Below, piece after piece: positions 1-8,390 of a DNA stretch of 26,383 nucleotides. A program made the position numbers and the translations under genes. The notes under the pieces were generated by a model. That model was not told the origin of the DNA, searched no databases, and saw nothing but the letters and a program-made list of their open reading frames with translations. The stretch covers positions 1-26,383 of IMG/VR virus record IMGVR_UViG_3300032323_002532. The stretch is one strand, 5' to 3'. Numbering within the stretch: position 1 is the stretch's first letter; every line of letters begins with the position of its first letter. Source of the DNA: a virus.

Positions 1-621
1 CAAGGCATACAAGGATCTCAGGGTACTCAAGGTATTCAGGGACCTCAAGGTATACAGGGCCAACAGGGTATTCAGGGATCTCAAGGAACGCAAGGTATTC
101 AGGGACAACAAGGTGTCCAAGGTTTAACTGGGCAAGGTATACAGGGTATCCAGGGTCATCAAGGTATTCAAGGTATTCAAGGACCTCAAGGTATCCAAGG
201 TAGACAGGGTGTTCAAGGTGTCCAAGGTATTACCGGTCAGGGTGTTCAAGGTCTACAAGGTATTCAAGGAACTCAGGGTCCGCAGGGTACACAAGGTATC
301 CAAGGCCAGCAAGGTGTCCAAGGTCTTACAGGTCAAGGTGTCCAGGGCTTACAAGGTATCCAGGGGCAACAAGGAACCCAAGGTACACAGGGCATTCAAG
401 GTCCTCAAGGTATTCAGGGTATACAAGGTCAACAGGGACTGCAAGGAACTCAGGGCTTACAAGGTACACAAGGTACACAAGGTATACAAGGGCATCAAGG
501 TATCCAAGGTATTCAAGGTCCGCAGGGGACACAAGGTATCCAAGGGCAACAGGGTATTCAAGGTCCGCAGGGTCTTCAAGGGACTCAAGGTATCCAAGGT
601 AGACAGTGTATCCAAGGTACC
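1..621 (+). repeat. Collagen-like Gly-X-Gln repeat tract 1 (continues left)
   Basis: The tract is made of CAA/CAG-GGN-NNN codon triplets encoding Gly-X-Gln, with X mostly Ile, Val, Leu, Pro, Thr or Gln. It has three G(L/I)TGQ interruptions, near 121, 229 and 325, and a Gly-to-Cys replacement at 607-609. It is part of the fibre gene, not a non-coding repeat. Confidence 0.9.
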
Positions 622-3600
622 GACGGTGGTATGCTTACGGCTGGCAGTTATGTAGTTCGTGCAGTTAAAGATGTAGCGCAAACTATTACAAGTGGCAGCG
701 ATCAAGTTGTTACATTTTCGGATGATTTTGATCCACAGAATTGGTTTGCTTCAAATAAGTTTCAACCGACTATTGCTGGTTATTATAATATTACTGCTCA
801 GGTTTGGTGGGATGTAGGTGTAGTAACTAATAATCAAAGCAATATACAACTTAGAAAAAATGGAACCACGCAGTTAGCAATTAGTCAAGATCAAATCATG
901 ACTGGTTCTGGTTATGCAATGACATTTTCAACTATTGTATACTTTAACGGTACAACGGATTATGTCGAAGTTACTGCATTTACTGGAAATACAACTTCTC
1001 AGAGCATTAACAGCAGTGCAAATGGAACATATTTTACCGCTGCGCTGTATGCTTATGGTGCCCAAGGTACAACAGGTTCACAGGGTGTTCAAGGTATTCA
1101 GGGACGACAAGGTGTTCAAGGTCTAACTGGGCAAGGTTTACAGGGTCTACAAGGCATACAAGGACAGCAGGGTACTCAAGGTATCCAAGGACCACAAGGA
1201 ATCCAAGGTCCACAAGGTATTCAGGGTCGTCAAGGTGTTCAAGGTGTCCAGGGTATACAAGGTCAACAAGGTATCCAAGGATCTCAAGGTACTCAGGGTC
1301 TACAGGGTATGCAAGGTATCCAAGGACCACAAGGTACTCAGGGCGTTCAAGGTATCCAAGGCCGTGACGGGAACTTTGGTGGCGCAACATTTGATTATAC
1401 ATTCGAAACAACTATAACCAATAGTGATCCAGGTATTGGTAAATTAAGATTCAATGCATTTGATATATCAACTGCTACACAACTATATATTGATGACCAA
1501 AACGATGCTGGCACTGATATACAACCGTTCTTAAGAACAATTGACGATTCTACTTCTACAATTAAAGGTCACTTTAGAATTTCAAATAAGTTTGATCCAA
1601 GTGATTTTGCTATCTTTACTATATCATCTATCACAGAACAAACTGGTTATTTTGAAGTAAATTGCGCTTATGTATCTGGTTCTGCCACGGCATTTTCAAA
1701 TTCTGAAGATGTTATTATTACATTTGCAAGAACTGGTGATATGGGCGCCACTGGTGCTCAAGGTCTACAAGGTATCCAAGGCCGCCAAGGTGTTCAGGGA
1801 CTTACTGGGCAAGGTGTTCAGGGCTTACAAGGTATTCAAGGCCCACAAGGGACTCAAGGTGTTCAGGGTATTCAGGGATCTCAAGGGCCACAAGGAACGC
1901 AAGGTATTCAAGGTCCGCAAGGTACTCAAGGCATACAAGGTGTCCAAGGTATTCAAGGTCAGCAAGGGGTTCAAGGTCTTACAGGTCAAGGTATCCAGGG
2001 TATCCAAGGTCAGCAAGGGGTTCAAGGTCTTACAGGTCAAGGTATCCAGGGTATCCAAGGTCAGCAAGGTGTCCAAGGTCTTACTGGACAAGGACTTCAA
2101 GGTCTACAAGGTATCCAGGGACGCCAAGGTGTTCAGGGTATCCAAGGTGTTCAGGGTATCCAAGGCCAACAAGGTGTTCAAGGTCTTACCGGCCAAGGTA
2201 TTCAGGGACTTCAAGGCATTCAAGGAACTCAGGGTCCGCAGGGTATCCAGGGTCAACAGGGTGTTCAGGGTCAACAAGGAACACAGGGTATTCAGGGACC
2301 TCAAGGTATTCAAGGATCCCAAGGTACTCAAGGTATCCAGGGTCAGCAAGGTGTTCAAGGTCTTACCGGACAGGGTGTCCAAGGTATTCAAGGTCAGCAA
2401 GGTGTTCAAGGTCTTACAGGTCAAGGACTGCAGGGACTTCAAGGCATTCAGGGTCGTCAAGGTATCCAAGGCTTGCAAGGCTTGCAGGGTATTCAGGGAT
2501 CACAAGGTGTCCAGGGTCTAACCGGTCAAGGAATACAGGGTATTCAGGGCCCACAAGGTATTCAAGGACAACAAGGTGTCCAAGGTCTTACAGGGCAAGG
2601 TGTTCAGGGACTTCAAGGTATCCAAGGAACTCAAGGTACCCAAGGTCTGCAAGGTGTTCAGGGTATTCAGGGATCTCAAGGTGTCCAGGGTCTTACAGGA
2701 CAGGGTATTCAAGGCCTACAAGGTATTCAAGGGCAGCAAGGTGTCCAAGGTCTTACAGGTCAAGGTATTCAGGGACTTCAGGGTATTCAGGGGCGCCAAG
2801 GTGTTCAAGGTCTACAAGGTGTTCAGGGTATTCAAGGACAACAGGGTGTCCAAGGTCTAACTGGACAGGGTATTCAGGGTATTCAAGGCATCACGGGTCA
2901 GCAGGGTGTTCAAGGTATAACTGGACAAGGTCTCCAGGGACTTCAGGGTATTCAGGGACGCCAAGGTGTTCAAGGTCTACAAGGTGTTCAAGGTATCCAG
3001 GGATCGCAAGGTGTTCAAGGTCTTACAGGACAGGGTGTTCAAGGACTACAAGGTATTCAAGGGCAGCAAGGTGTCCAAGGTCTTACAGGCCAAGGTATTC
3101 AGGGTCTACAAGGTCTTACAGGTCAAGGTATTCAGGGTCTACAAGGTATTCAAGGACGCCAAGGTGTTCAAGGTATCCAAGGTTTAACTGGTGGATTTAC
3201 AAATTGGATTGTAAGAACTAGTAACTACACTGCCGTTTCTGGAGATAGAATACTTGCAAACACTGCAGGTGGCACATTTACTATTACACTTCCAGCCACA
3301 CCAGCTACAGGTGCATTTGTAGTAATTGCGGATGCTAATGATTGGTCAGCTATAAATCTAACTGTTGCAAGAAACGGTAGTACTATCGAAGGTATAGCAG
3401 ATGATGTTATAATGGATATTAAAGGTTTCGCTGTAGAGTTTGCCTATGACGGCACAACATGGGAAATCTATACCGCGGTTGGTGTTCAAGGTACACAAGG
3501 TACCCAAGGAACACAAGGTATCCAGGGTCGTCAAGGTCTTACAGGGCAAGGTGTTCAAGGCTTGCAAGGTATCCAGGGATCTCAAGGTGTTCAGGGTATT

Positions 3601-4200
3601 CAAGGTCTTACGGGTCAAGGTATCCAAGGTACCCAGGGACTACAAGGTGTTCAGGGTATTCAAGGTGTTCAGGGTATTCAAGGTCGTCAAGGTGTCCAAG
3701 GCTTGCAAGGTCTTACTGGGCAAGGTATCCAAGGTATCACAGGTGCTCAAGGTATTACTGGTGCCAGTGTATCTGTAACAATCGCGGATGACACTACAAC
3801 AAACGCTACTAGATATGTAGGATTTGTTAGCGCTACAAGTGGAACAACAACTACGTTTAATGTTTCATCAACTAAACTTTATTTTAATCCTTCTACCGGT
3901 GATTTATCAGCAACTAATTTTAACTCACTTTCGGATGCAACATTTAAAGAAAACTTTAAGCCTATCGAAAATAGCTTTGATATTTTAGATCAAATAAATA
4001 CATATAGTTTTGATTGGAAAGATAATAAAACAAAGAGTTATGGTGTAATTGCACAAGAACTTGAAGAGATTATGCCAGAACTTGTAAAAACAAACAATGA
4101 TGGGTGGAAAACAGTTACATATACACCTCTTATCGCAATCTTGATAGAAGCAGTTAAGAAGTTAAAAACTGAAGTTGAAACTATAAAGAAAGATAACTAA
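1..4200 (+). CDS. Collagen-like tail fibre with C1q-like and S74 chaperone domains (5' partial)
   Basis: This frame is open from base 1 with no stop before the TAA at 4198-4200, so the gene starts outside the window. The ATG at 631 is internal: the same frame encodes collagen-like Gly-X-Gln triplets upstream of it. At least 1399 residues are present. Order by residue from base 1: collagen 1-207; C1q/TNF-like beta domain about 211-353 (NKFQPTIAGYY); collagen 354-456; a beta domain about 457-580; collagen 581-1064; a small beta domain about 1065-1160; collagen 1161-1255; a beta lead-in; then a Peptidase_S74 intramolecular chaperone from Ser1311 (SDATFKENF, GVIAQELEE). Ser1311 and Lys1316 match the family's Ser-Lys self-cleavage pair, so the last 89 residues are probably removed after trimer folding. 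The role, a trimeric host-recognition fibre, is inferred from domains. The next gene overlaps by one base (TAATG). Confidence 0.9.
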   Translation, partial: QGIQGSQGTQGIQGPQGIQGQQGIQGSQGTQGIQGQQGVQGLTGQGIQGIQGHQGIQGIQGPQGIQGRQGVQGVQGITGQGVQGLQGIQGTQGPQGTQGIQGQQGVQGLTGQGVQGLQGIQGQQGTQGTQGIQGPQGIQGIQGQQGLQGTQGLQGTQGTQGIQGHQGIQGIQGPQGTQGIQGQQGIQGPQGLQGTQGIQGRQCIQGTDGGMLTAGSYVVRAVKDVAQTITSGSDQVVTFSDDFDPQNWFASNKFQPTIAGYYNITAQVWWDVGVVTNNQSNIQLRKNGTTQLAISQDQIMTGSGYAMTFSTIVYFNGTTDYVEVTAFTGNTTSQSINSSANGTYFTAALYAYGAQGTTGSQGVQGIQGRQGVQGLTGQGLQGLQGIQGQQGTQGIQGPQGIQGPQGIQGRQGVQGVQGIQGQQGIQGSQGTQGLQGMQGIQGPQGTQGVQGIQGRDGNFGGATFDYTFETTITNSDPGIGKLRFNAFDISTATQLYIDDQNDAGTDIQPFLRTIDDSTSTIKGHFRISNKFDPSDFAIFTISSITEQTGYFEVNCAYVSGSATAFSNSEDVIITFARTGDMGATGAQGLQGIQGRQGVQGLTGQGVQGLQGIQGPQGTQGVQGIQGSQGPQGTQGIQGPQGTQGIQGVQGIQGQQGVQGLTGQGIQGIQGQQGVQGLTGQGIQGIQGQQGVQGLTGQGLQGLQGIQGRQGVQGIQGVQGIQGQQGVQGLTGQGIQGLQGIQGTQGPQGIQGQQGVQGQQGTQGIQGPQGIQGSQGTQGIQGQQGVQGLTGQGVQGIQGQQGVQGLTGQGLQGLQGIQGRQGIQGLQGLQGIQGSQGVQGLTGQGIQGIQGPQGIQGQQGVQGLTGQGVQGLQGIQGTQGTQGLQGVQGIQGSQGVQGLTGQGIQGLQGIQGQQGVQGLTGQGIQGLQGIQGRQGVQGLQGVQGIQGQQGVQGLTGQGIQGIQGITGQQGVQGITGQGLQGLQGIQGRQGVQGLQGVQGIQGSQGVQGLTGQGVQGLQGIQGQQGVQGLTGQGIQGLQGLTGQGIQGLQGIQGRQGVQGIQGLTGGFTNWIVRTSNYTAVSGDRILANTAGGTFTITLPATPATGAFVVIADANDWSAINLTVARNGSTIEGIADDVIMDIKGFAVEFAYDGTTWEIYTAVGVQGTQGTQGTQGIQGRQGLTGQGVQGLQGIQGSQGVQGIQGLTGQGIQGTQGLQGVQGIQGVQGIQGRQGVQGLQGLTGQGIQGITGAQGITGASVSVTIADDTTTNATRYVGFVSATSGTTTTFNVSSTKLYFNPSTGDLSATNFNSLSDATFKENFKPIENSFDILDQINTYSFDWKDNKTKSYGVIAQELEEIMPELVKTNNDGWKTVTYTPLIAILIEAVKKLKTEVETIKKDN
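1060..1365 (+). repeat. Collagen-like repeat tract 2
   Basis: About 100 residues of Gly-X-Gln triplets link the C1q-like domain to the next globular domain. One GLTGQ interruption lies near the start (about 1120-1134). The tract ends at a GRDGN turn. Confidence 0.9.
1741..3192 (+). repeat. Collagen-like repeat tract 3 (longest)
   Basis: About 480 residues of Gly-X-Gln triplets carry most of the recurrent G(L/I)TGQ interruptions, roughly one per 20-40 residues. Gly and Gln codons vary freely (CAA/CAG, GGT/GGA/GGC/GGG) while the protein pattern stays fixed. An exact tandem duplication lies at 1954-2055. Confidence 0.9.
1954..2055 (+). repeat. Exact 51-bp tandem duplication inside the collagen tract
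   Basis: Bases 1954-2004 and 2005-2055 are identical. The unit encodes 17 residues and carries exactly one GLTGQ interruption. The following unit (from 2056) encodes the same pattern for its first 12 residues but with different synonymous codons, so the identical pair looks recent. Confidence 0.9.
3481..3765 (+). repeat. Collagen-like repeat tract 4
   Basis: The last collagen segment, about 95 residues, lies before the C-terminal beta lead-in and S74 domain. It contains three GLTGQ interruptions and ends in GIT-GAQ-GIT-GA. Confidence 0.88.
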
Positions 4201-4586
4201 TGCCAATACTACTAAGTACTGCTATTTCTCCTAATGTGGGTATTATTAAATCTTACGTAAGAATAACAAGCAATTACACGGCTTTAAATGGTGATAGACT
4301 TATTGCTGATACAACAGCTGGTTCATTTACCGTAACTATGCCAGCATCTCCTTCTACGGGTCATTCTGTGCAGATTACTGACGGTGGAAGTTGGAGAACA
4401 AATAATTTACTAGTTAACTTCAATGGAGCGACAATTGAAGGCATAAATGACACGCTATCTGTTAACATACCTCAAACAACTATAGAGCTTGTTTATGATG
4501 GTACTACATGGCAATTAATTTCAACAACCGGTGCTAGAGGTTCTAGCGATGAAGCTGCAGCTTTTGCTATAGCATTAGGATTCTAA
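4200..4586 (+). CDS. Small tail-fibre-type protein sharing a domain with the collagen fibre
   Basis: A 128-residue protein whose ATG overlaps the stop of the collagen fibre gene (TAATG), which implies translational coupling. Residues about 20-105 match the globular domain at 3193-3480 of the fibre gene, with shared landmarks SNYTA, GDR, FT(I/V)T(L/M)PA, STIEG/ATIEG and YDGTTW. This is therefore one copy of a small beta domain used both alone and inside a long fibre. The C-terminus is a short Ala-rich helix-like tail (DEAAAFAIALGF). There is no signal peptide or membrane segment. Position and domain suggest a virion structural part or fibre-associated protein. The exact role is unknown. Confidence 0.8.
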   Translation: MPILLSTAISPNVGIIKSYVRITSNYTALNGDRLIADTTAGSFTVTMPASPSTGHSVQITDGGSWRTNNLLVNFNGATIEGINDTLSVNIPQTTIELVYDGTTWQLISTTGARGSSDEAAAFAIALGF

Positions 4587-4596
4587 AGGAAAAATT

Positions 4597-7518
4597 ATGG
4601 GTAAAAAGATTATAAGAGATTACGTTTTTGCTCCTGGCGGCGCTGGGGCAGGTACAATAAAAATACCTGGAAAATACACTTTAGATCAACTTCTACTGAT
4701 TACCAATGTCACCGATAATATTATCCTGTACACTTTTGGTAATGTTACATATTCCAATACAACTGCAACTTTTACTGCCGCGAACGACGCAACTAACTTT
4801 CCTACTATCACACAGGCCGAAGATGGTTATACTACAATAACATTGGGTGTAAGCACAACAGGGCAAAGTTCTAGTGATTCACTTCAAATTTTTGTTCATG
4901 CAGATGAAAGCAAAGGATCAGTAATAAGACCTTGGAATTTTGGAACTGACGCAATCGAAAGAATGCGTGTATCGAACCCAGAGTCGTTGATTGACGCTGA
5001 CTTTGAATATGGACTTCAGCCTACAAAATGGGCAGGTTATGGAACTGTTCGAGGATATCCAAGCGCATATGAAATTCCTGGTGTTGACTTTACTGTCACA
5101 GCAATCACGACAGACTTTCAGACAACGAGTACAACAAACAGTTTAATTACAGTGACAACATCTGTTGCTCACGGGCTAGCGGCCGGGGCCGCAGTTAATA
5201 TTTCTGCTCTCAGTTCCGCAATCACTGGATTCTCGAGAGCTGACGGCACATTTATTATTAACACAGTGGGTGTACCTAACAGCAGCACACTAACATATTT
5301 TGCACGGGGTGTCGTAGGAACTTCAAGCGGACAAAGTTTACTTACCGATGCAACTCTTATGAAGCGTGGAGCTCTTTACAGTGGATCATCAATACCCGTA
5401 GCATCAGCGGCAAGTAACGGCGGCAATCCGTCGGTGATTACATTAACATTTACCAACCCGCATGGGTTGATTCCCGGTACTCCTATACACGCTATCGTAG
5501 CATCTGGTACGAACGCGGCACTAGCAAGTGGACCATTTGTAATTACAAGCGTACCGAGTTTAACGACATTAACGTATACTGCTCGAGGTGGTGGAATTGT
5601 TGCGAATCCAGCAACGGTTACTCTGTATGCATTCAGTAATGCTACGATTGTGCACCGCCCACAAGACGGCGGTGTTATTCTTTCTACAAAAACACCATCA
5701 TACGGTGCAACTGTTGCTCGACAAAGTAAAAGATATTTCCGTTATCAATCTGGTAAAGGTTTCCTTTGGTCGACTGGTACACTATTTAGACCAAACTACG
5801 ACATTCAAAGTATCACGGCATCTGGTACTACAATTGGTTCAACAATCACTGTAACTACCGATGATATTGATCACGGTTTGCAAGTAGGGGCAACCATTGA
5901 ATTGGCTGGAGTAACAACTTCTGGCTACAATGGTCAATATACAGTTGCATCAATCACGAGTGACTATCAATTCACTGTGACAGCAACGAGTGTCCTTGGA
6001 GCAACTACGGCTGTACTAGGTATTACTCCAAAACTATATGTAATAGGCTGGCACGGAGCTGAAGTCCGAGCAGGTCTATTTGATGAACAGAATGGTCTTT
6101 TCTGGGAGTATGACGGATCAATACTTTCTGTTGTAAGAAGAAATGCTACTGCACAAATAAGTGGAACGCTTAGCGTCACACAAAACTCAAACGCAGTTAC
6201 TGGAACAAATACAAGATTTACACAACAGTTGAAAGCTGGAGATAGAATTGTTATACGAGGTATGACTCACCACGTCATACAAGTAGCAAGTAATACATCA
6301 TTATTCGTTTCACCTGAGTATAGGGGTGTAACCGCGGCCGGTGTAAAGGGTAATATAGTTCAAGAATTAAGAGTTAGACAAAGTCAGTTTAATATAGATA
6401 CCATAGATGGAAATGGGCCAAGTGGATTTAATATCAATCCAAGTAAGATGCAAATGGTTGGTATGCAATATACATGGTATGGTGCTGGATTTGTTGATTT
6501 CATGGTCCGTGGTAGTGATGGAAATTGGGTATATGTGCATCGCATGAAAAATAACAACGTGAATGATGAAGCATACATGAGATCTGGTAACTTACCAGTT
6601 CGTTACTCAATTGAAAACGATAGTCCAGTAACTTCACTGACTAGCACAATTGATAGCTCTGTTACATCAATTCCTATTGCTGCGTTGGATTATTTTCCAA
6701 GCGCCGGTACAGTTTATATAGATAACGAACTAATCAGTTATACTGGAAAGTCCGCTTCAACTGGAGCTGGAAACCTTACTGGTGCTACACGTGCTGCGAC
6801 GTTGACTCAATGGCAAGTAGGCACTTCTTCTAGCTTTACGGCTGCAGCAGCGGCAAGCCACACATCAGGCACAGGCATAATGTTGGTCAGTAACACATGT
6901 TCACCAACACTAAGTCATTGGGGTTCTGCTCTTATCATGGACGGCGGATTTACGAGAGATCGCGGTTACATCTTTAATTATCAGAGAGTCGGTCTATCTC
7001 TTACAACGGCGAACCAGACAGCATTCCTTATTCGCCTTGCACCGTCTGTTTCAAACAGTCAGATTGGTGCGCTTGGTGTAAGAGATCTATTGAATCGTTC
7101 TCAGCTTCTTCTAAATGCAGTTGGTGTTTCCGTTTCAGGTGGTACTACTCCAGGAGCTTGTATTGTTGAAGGTGTGTTGAATCCAAAGAACTTCTCTACA
7201 GCAACGTGGCTACCACTTAATACAGAAGCAGCTGGTGGACAACCTAGTCTTGCACAGGTTGCAACGGTAGTCACTTGGTCTTCTGGAACAGTCGGTATAC
7301 CCGGAGAACAAGTATTTGCGTTCGCAGCACCTTCTACAACAACCGGCGCGGTAAACGATAGACTTGATCTTTCAGAATTGAAAGAATTAACCGGTGCTCC
7401 ACTTGGTGGCGATTTCCAGTATCCAGACGGTTCGGATATCTTAGCGATTAACATTCGTTTGACTGCAGGAACTGGTTCTGGTCACGTTCTTCTTCGTTGG
7501 TCCGAAGCACAAGCATAA
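4597..7518 (+). CDS. Large virion structural protein, T4-like marine myovirus type
   Basis: The 973-residue protein starts at ATG 4597 behind an AAAGGA ribosome site six bases upstream. The N-terminus (MGKKIIRDYVFAPGGAG) and the block at residues 111-162 (RPWNFGTDAIERMRVSNPES, then DADFEYGLQPTKW and YPSAYEIPG) are, to my recollection, characteristic of a large structural protein conserved in T4-like cyanophages. Three related beta repeats follow at about residues 183, 280 and 415. Each has a hydrophobic strand, an HGL...G turn and a later strand ending near TYTARG or TVTATS. The C-terminal third (VYIDNELISYTG, SHWGSALIMDGGF) is also typical of the family. A virion location is likely. The precise place, baseplate or fibre, is not shown by the sequence. 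Confidence 0.8.
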   Translation: MGKKIIRDYVFAPGGAGAGTIKIPGKYTLDQLLLITNVTDNIILYTFGNVTYSNTTATFTAANDATNFPTITQAEDGYTTITLGVSTTGQSSSDSLQIFVHADESKGSVIRPWNFGTDAIERMRVSNPESLIDADFEYGLQPTKWAGYGTVRGYPSAYEIPGVDFTVTAITTDFQTTSTTNSLITVTTSVAHGLAAGAAVNISALSSAITGFSRADGTFIINTVGVPNSSTLTYFARGVVGTSSGQSLLTDATLMKRGALYSGSSIPVASAASNGGNPSVITLTFTNPHGLIPGTPIHAIVASGTNAALASGPFVITSVPSLTTLTYTARGGGIVANPATVTLYAFSNATIVHRPQDGGVILSTKTPSYGATVARQSKRYFRYQSGKGFLWSTGTLFRPNYDIQSITASGTTIGSTITVTTDDIDHGLQVGATIELAGVTTSGYNGQYTVASITSDYQFTVTATSVLGATTAVLGITPKLYVIGWHGAEVRAGLFDEQNGLFWEYDGSILSVVRRNATAQISGTLSVTQNSNAVTGTNTRFTQQLKAGDRIVIRGMTHHVIQVASNTSLFVSPEYRGVTAAGVKGNIVQELRVRQSQFNIDTIDGNGPSGFNINPSKMQMVGMQYTWYGAGFVDFMVRGSDGNWVYVHRMKNNNVNDEAYMRSGNLPVRYSIENDSPVTSLTSTIDSSVTSIPIAALDYFPSAGTVYIDNELISYTGKSASTGAGNLTGATRAATLTQWQVGTSSSFTAAAAASHTSGTGIMLVSNTCSPTLSHWGSALIMDGGFTRDRGYIFNYQRVGLSLTTANQTAFLIRLAPSVSNSQIGALGVRDLLNRSQLLLNAVGVSVSGGTTPGACIVEGVLNPKNFSTATWLPLNTEAAGGQPSLAQVATVVTWSSGTVGIPGEQVFAFAAPSTTTGAVNDRLDLSELKELTGAPLGGDFQYPDGSDILAINIRLTAGTGSGHVLLRWSEAQA

Positions 7519-7529
7519 AGGATTTAAAT

Positions 7530-8390
7530 ATGGTAGTCTTAGCAACAGATTTACTTTCAGCTTATTTACCACCAGGTCCACCTGGGCCGAAGGCAGATCC
7601 TGTAACTTTCTCAAGTTTCACAGCATCTGGTACTTGGACAAAGCCCGCGGGCGCAAAACTAGTATTAGTTCGTGTCTGGGGTGCTGGAAGTGGAGGACAG
7701 TCAGGCATGGTCGATGCTATATCTACAACAAAATTTGCTTCAGGTGGTGGTGGAGGCGGCGCCTTTTATGAAAAATACTTCAGCGCGGATTTGTTAGGTT
7801 CTACTGTTTCCGTAACTGTTGGGGCAGGTGGTCCCGGTGGAGTAGGAAACCTGACCGTTGGTACTTCAGGGGGTCAGTCCAGTTTTGGAACTCTCATTAT
7901 CTGTGGCGGAGGAATACCTAGTAATGGCGGCGGTGCTCAAGGTGCTACAACTGGAACTGGTTCTGTTACTGTTCCAAGTTTGCTAGGTGGTGCCGGAACG
8001 AGCGGTTATTATGGCGGCGGCGGTGTAGGCTTTAGTTCAGCTTTTGGTGGTGGTGGAGGTGGTGCTGGCGGCGCAGAAACGAACCTCAATGCACTTACAC
8101 CGACTCCTACTGCTGGAGGTATCACTAATGCAACATCTTCAACAGCGACGGGTGGTGGAGGAACAGCCGGAACAAATAACGCGTCTGCACCAACCGCGGG
8201 AGGAAATGGAACCGCATTTGGAATGGGCGGCGGAGGGGGTGGATCGTCACAGACTGCGGCTAAAGCTGGAAACGGCGGTAATGGCGGAATTGCAGCAGGC
8301 GGCGGCGGGGGTGGATCAAACCGCACAGGTCTCTTATCTGGTGATGGTGGCGCAGGTGGTAACGGATATGTGGAGGTCTTTACATGGTAA
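7530..8390 (+). CDS. Poly-glycine-rich tail fibre/adhesin protein
   Basis: ATG 7530 is chosen over an in-frame TTG at 7497. It follows an AAAGGA site with normal spacing, whereas TTG 7497 would overlap the previous gene. The 286-residue protein begins with a short hydrophobic stretch and a proline-collagen turn (PPGPPGPK, residues 14-21). A Gly_rich-type domain follows (FTASGTWTKPAGAKLVLVRVWGAG, in two parts: residues 30-41 and 42-53). At least four runs of six glycines and a C-terminal YVEVFTW strand come after. The family occurs at the tips of phage fibres. In some T4 relatives, poly-glycine helices form the gp38-type receptor-binding adhesin, and a similar role here is an inference. The gene overlaps the next one by seven bases. 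Confidence 0.75.
   Translation: MVVLATDLLSAYLPPGPPGPKADPVTFSSFTASGTWTKPAGAKLVLVRVWGAGSGGQSGMVDAISTTKFASGGGGGGAFYEKYFSADLLGSTVSVTVGAGGPGGVGNLTVGTSGGQSSFGTLIICGGGIPSNGGGAQGATTGTGSVTVPSLLGGAGTSGYYGGGGVGFSSAFGGGGGGAGGAETNLNALTPTPTAGGITNATSSTATGGGGTAGTNNASAPTAGGNGTAFGMGGGGGGSSQTAAKAGNGGNGGIAAGGGGGGSNRTGLLSGDGGAGGNGYVEVFTW

Noticed and set aside
209-655. Long Lys/Val-rich open frame in another phase of the collagen tract, with similar ones at 1670-2521, 2576-2860, 2966-3187 and 3440-3791 and on the minus strand
   Set aside because: Gly-X-Gln coding uses few codons and rarely makes stops in other phases. These frames are monotonous shadows of the repeat and lack ribosome sites.
1-3765. Dense short repeats resembling a CRISPR array or satellite DNA
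   Set aside because: There is no constant repeat with unique spacers. The pattern is a codon-level Gly-X-Gln reading frame with variable synonymous codons.
7497-7529. TTG start for the poly-glycine gene, and similarly TTG 12979 and TTG 15003 for two island genes
   Set aside because: In each case a downstream ATG has a well-placed ribosome site and avoids overlap with the previous gene.
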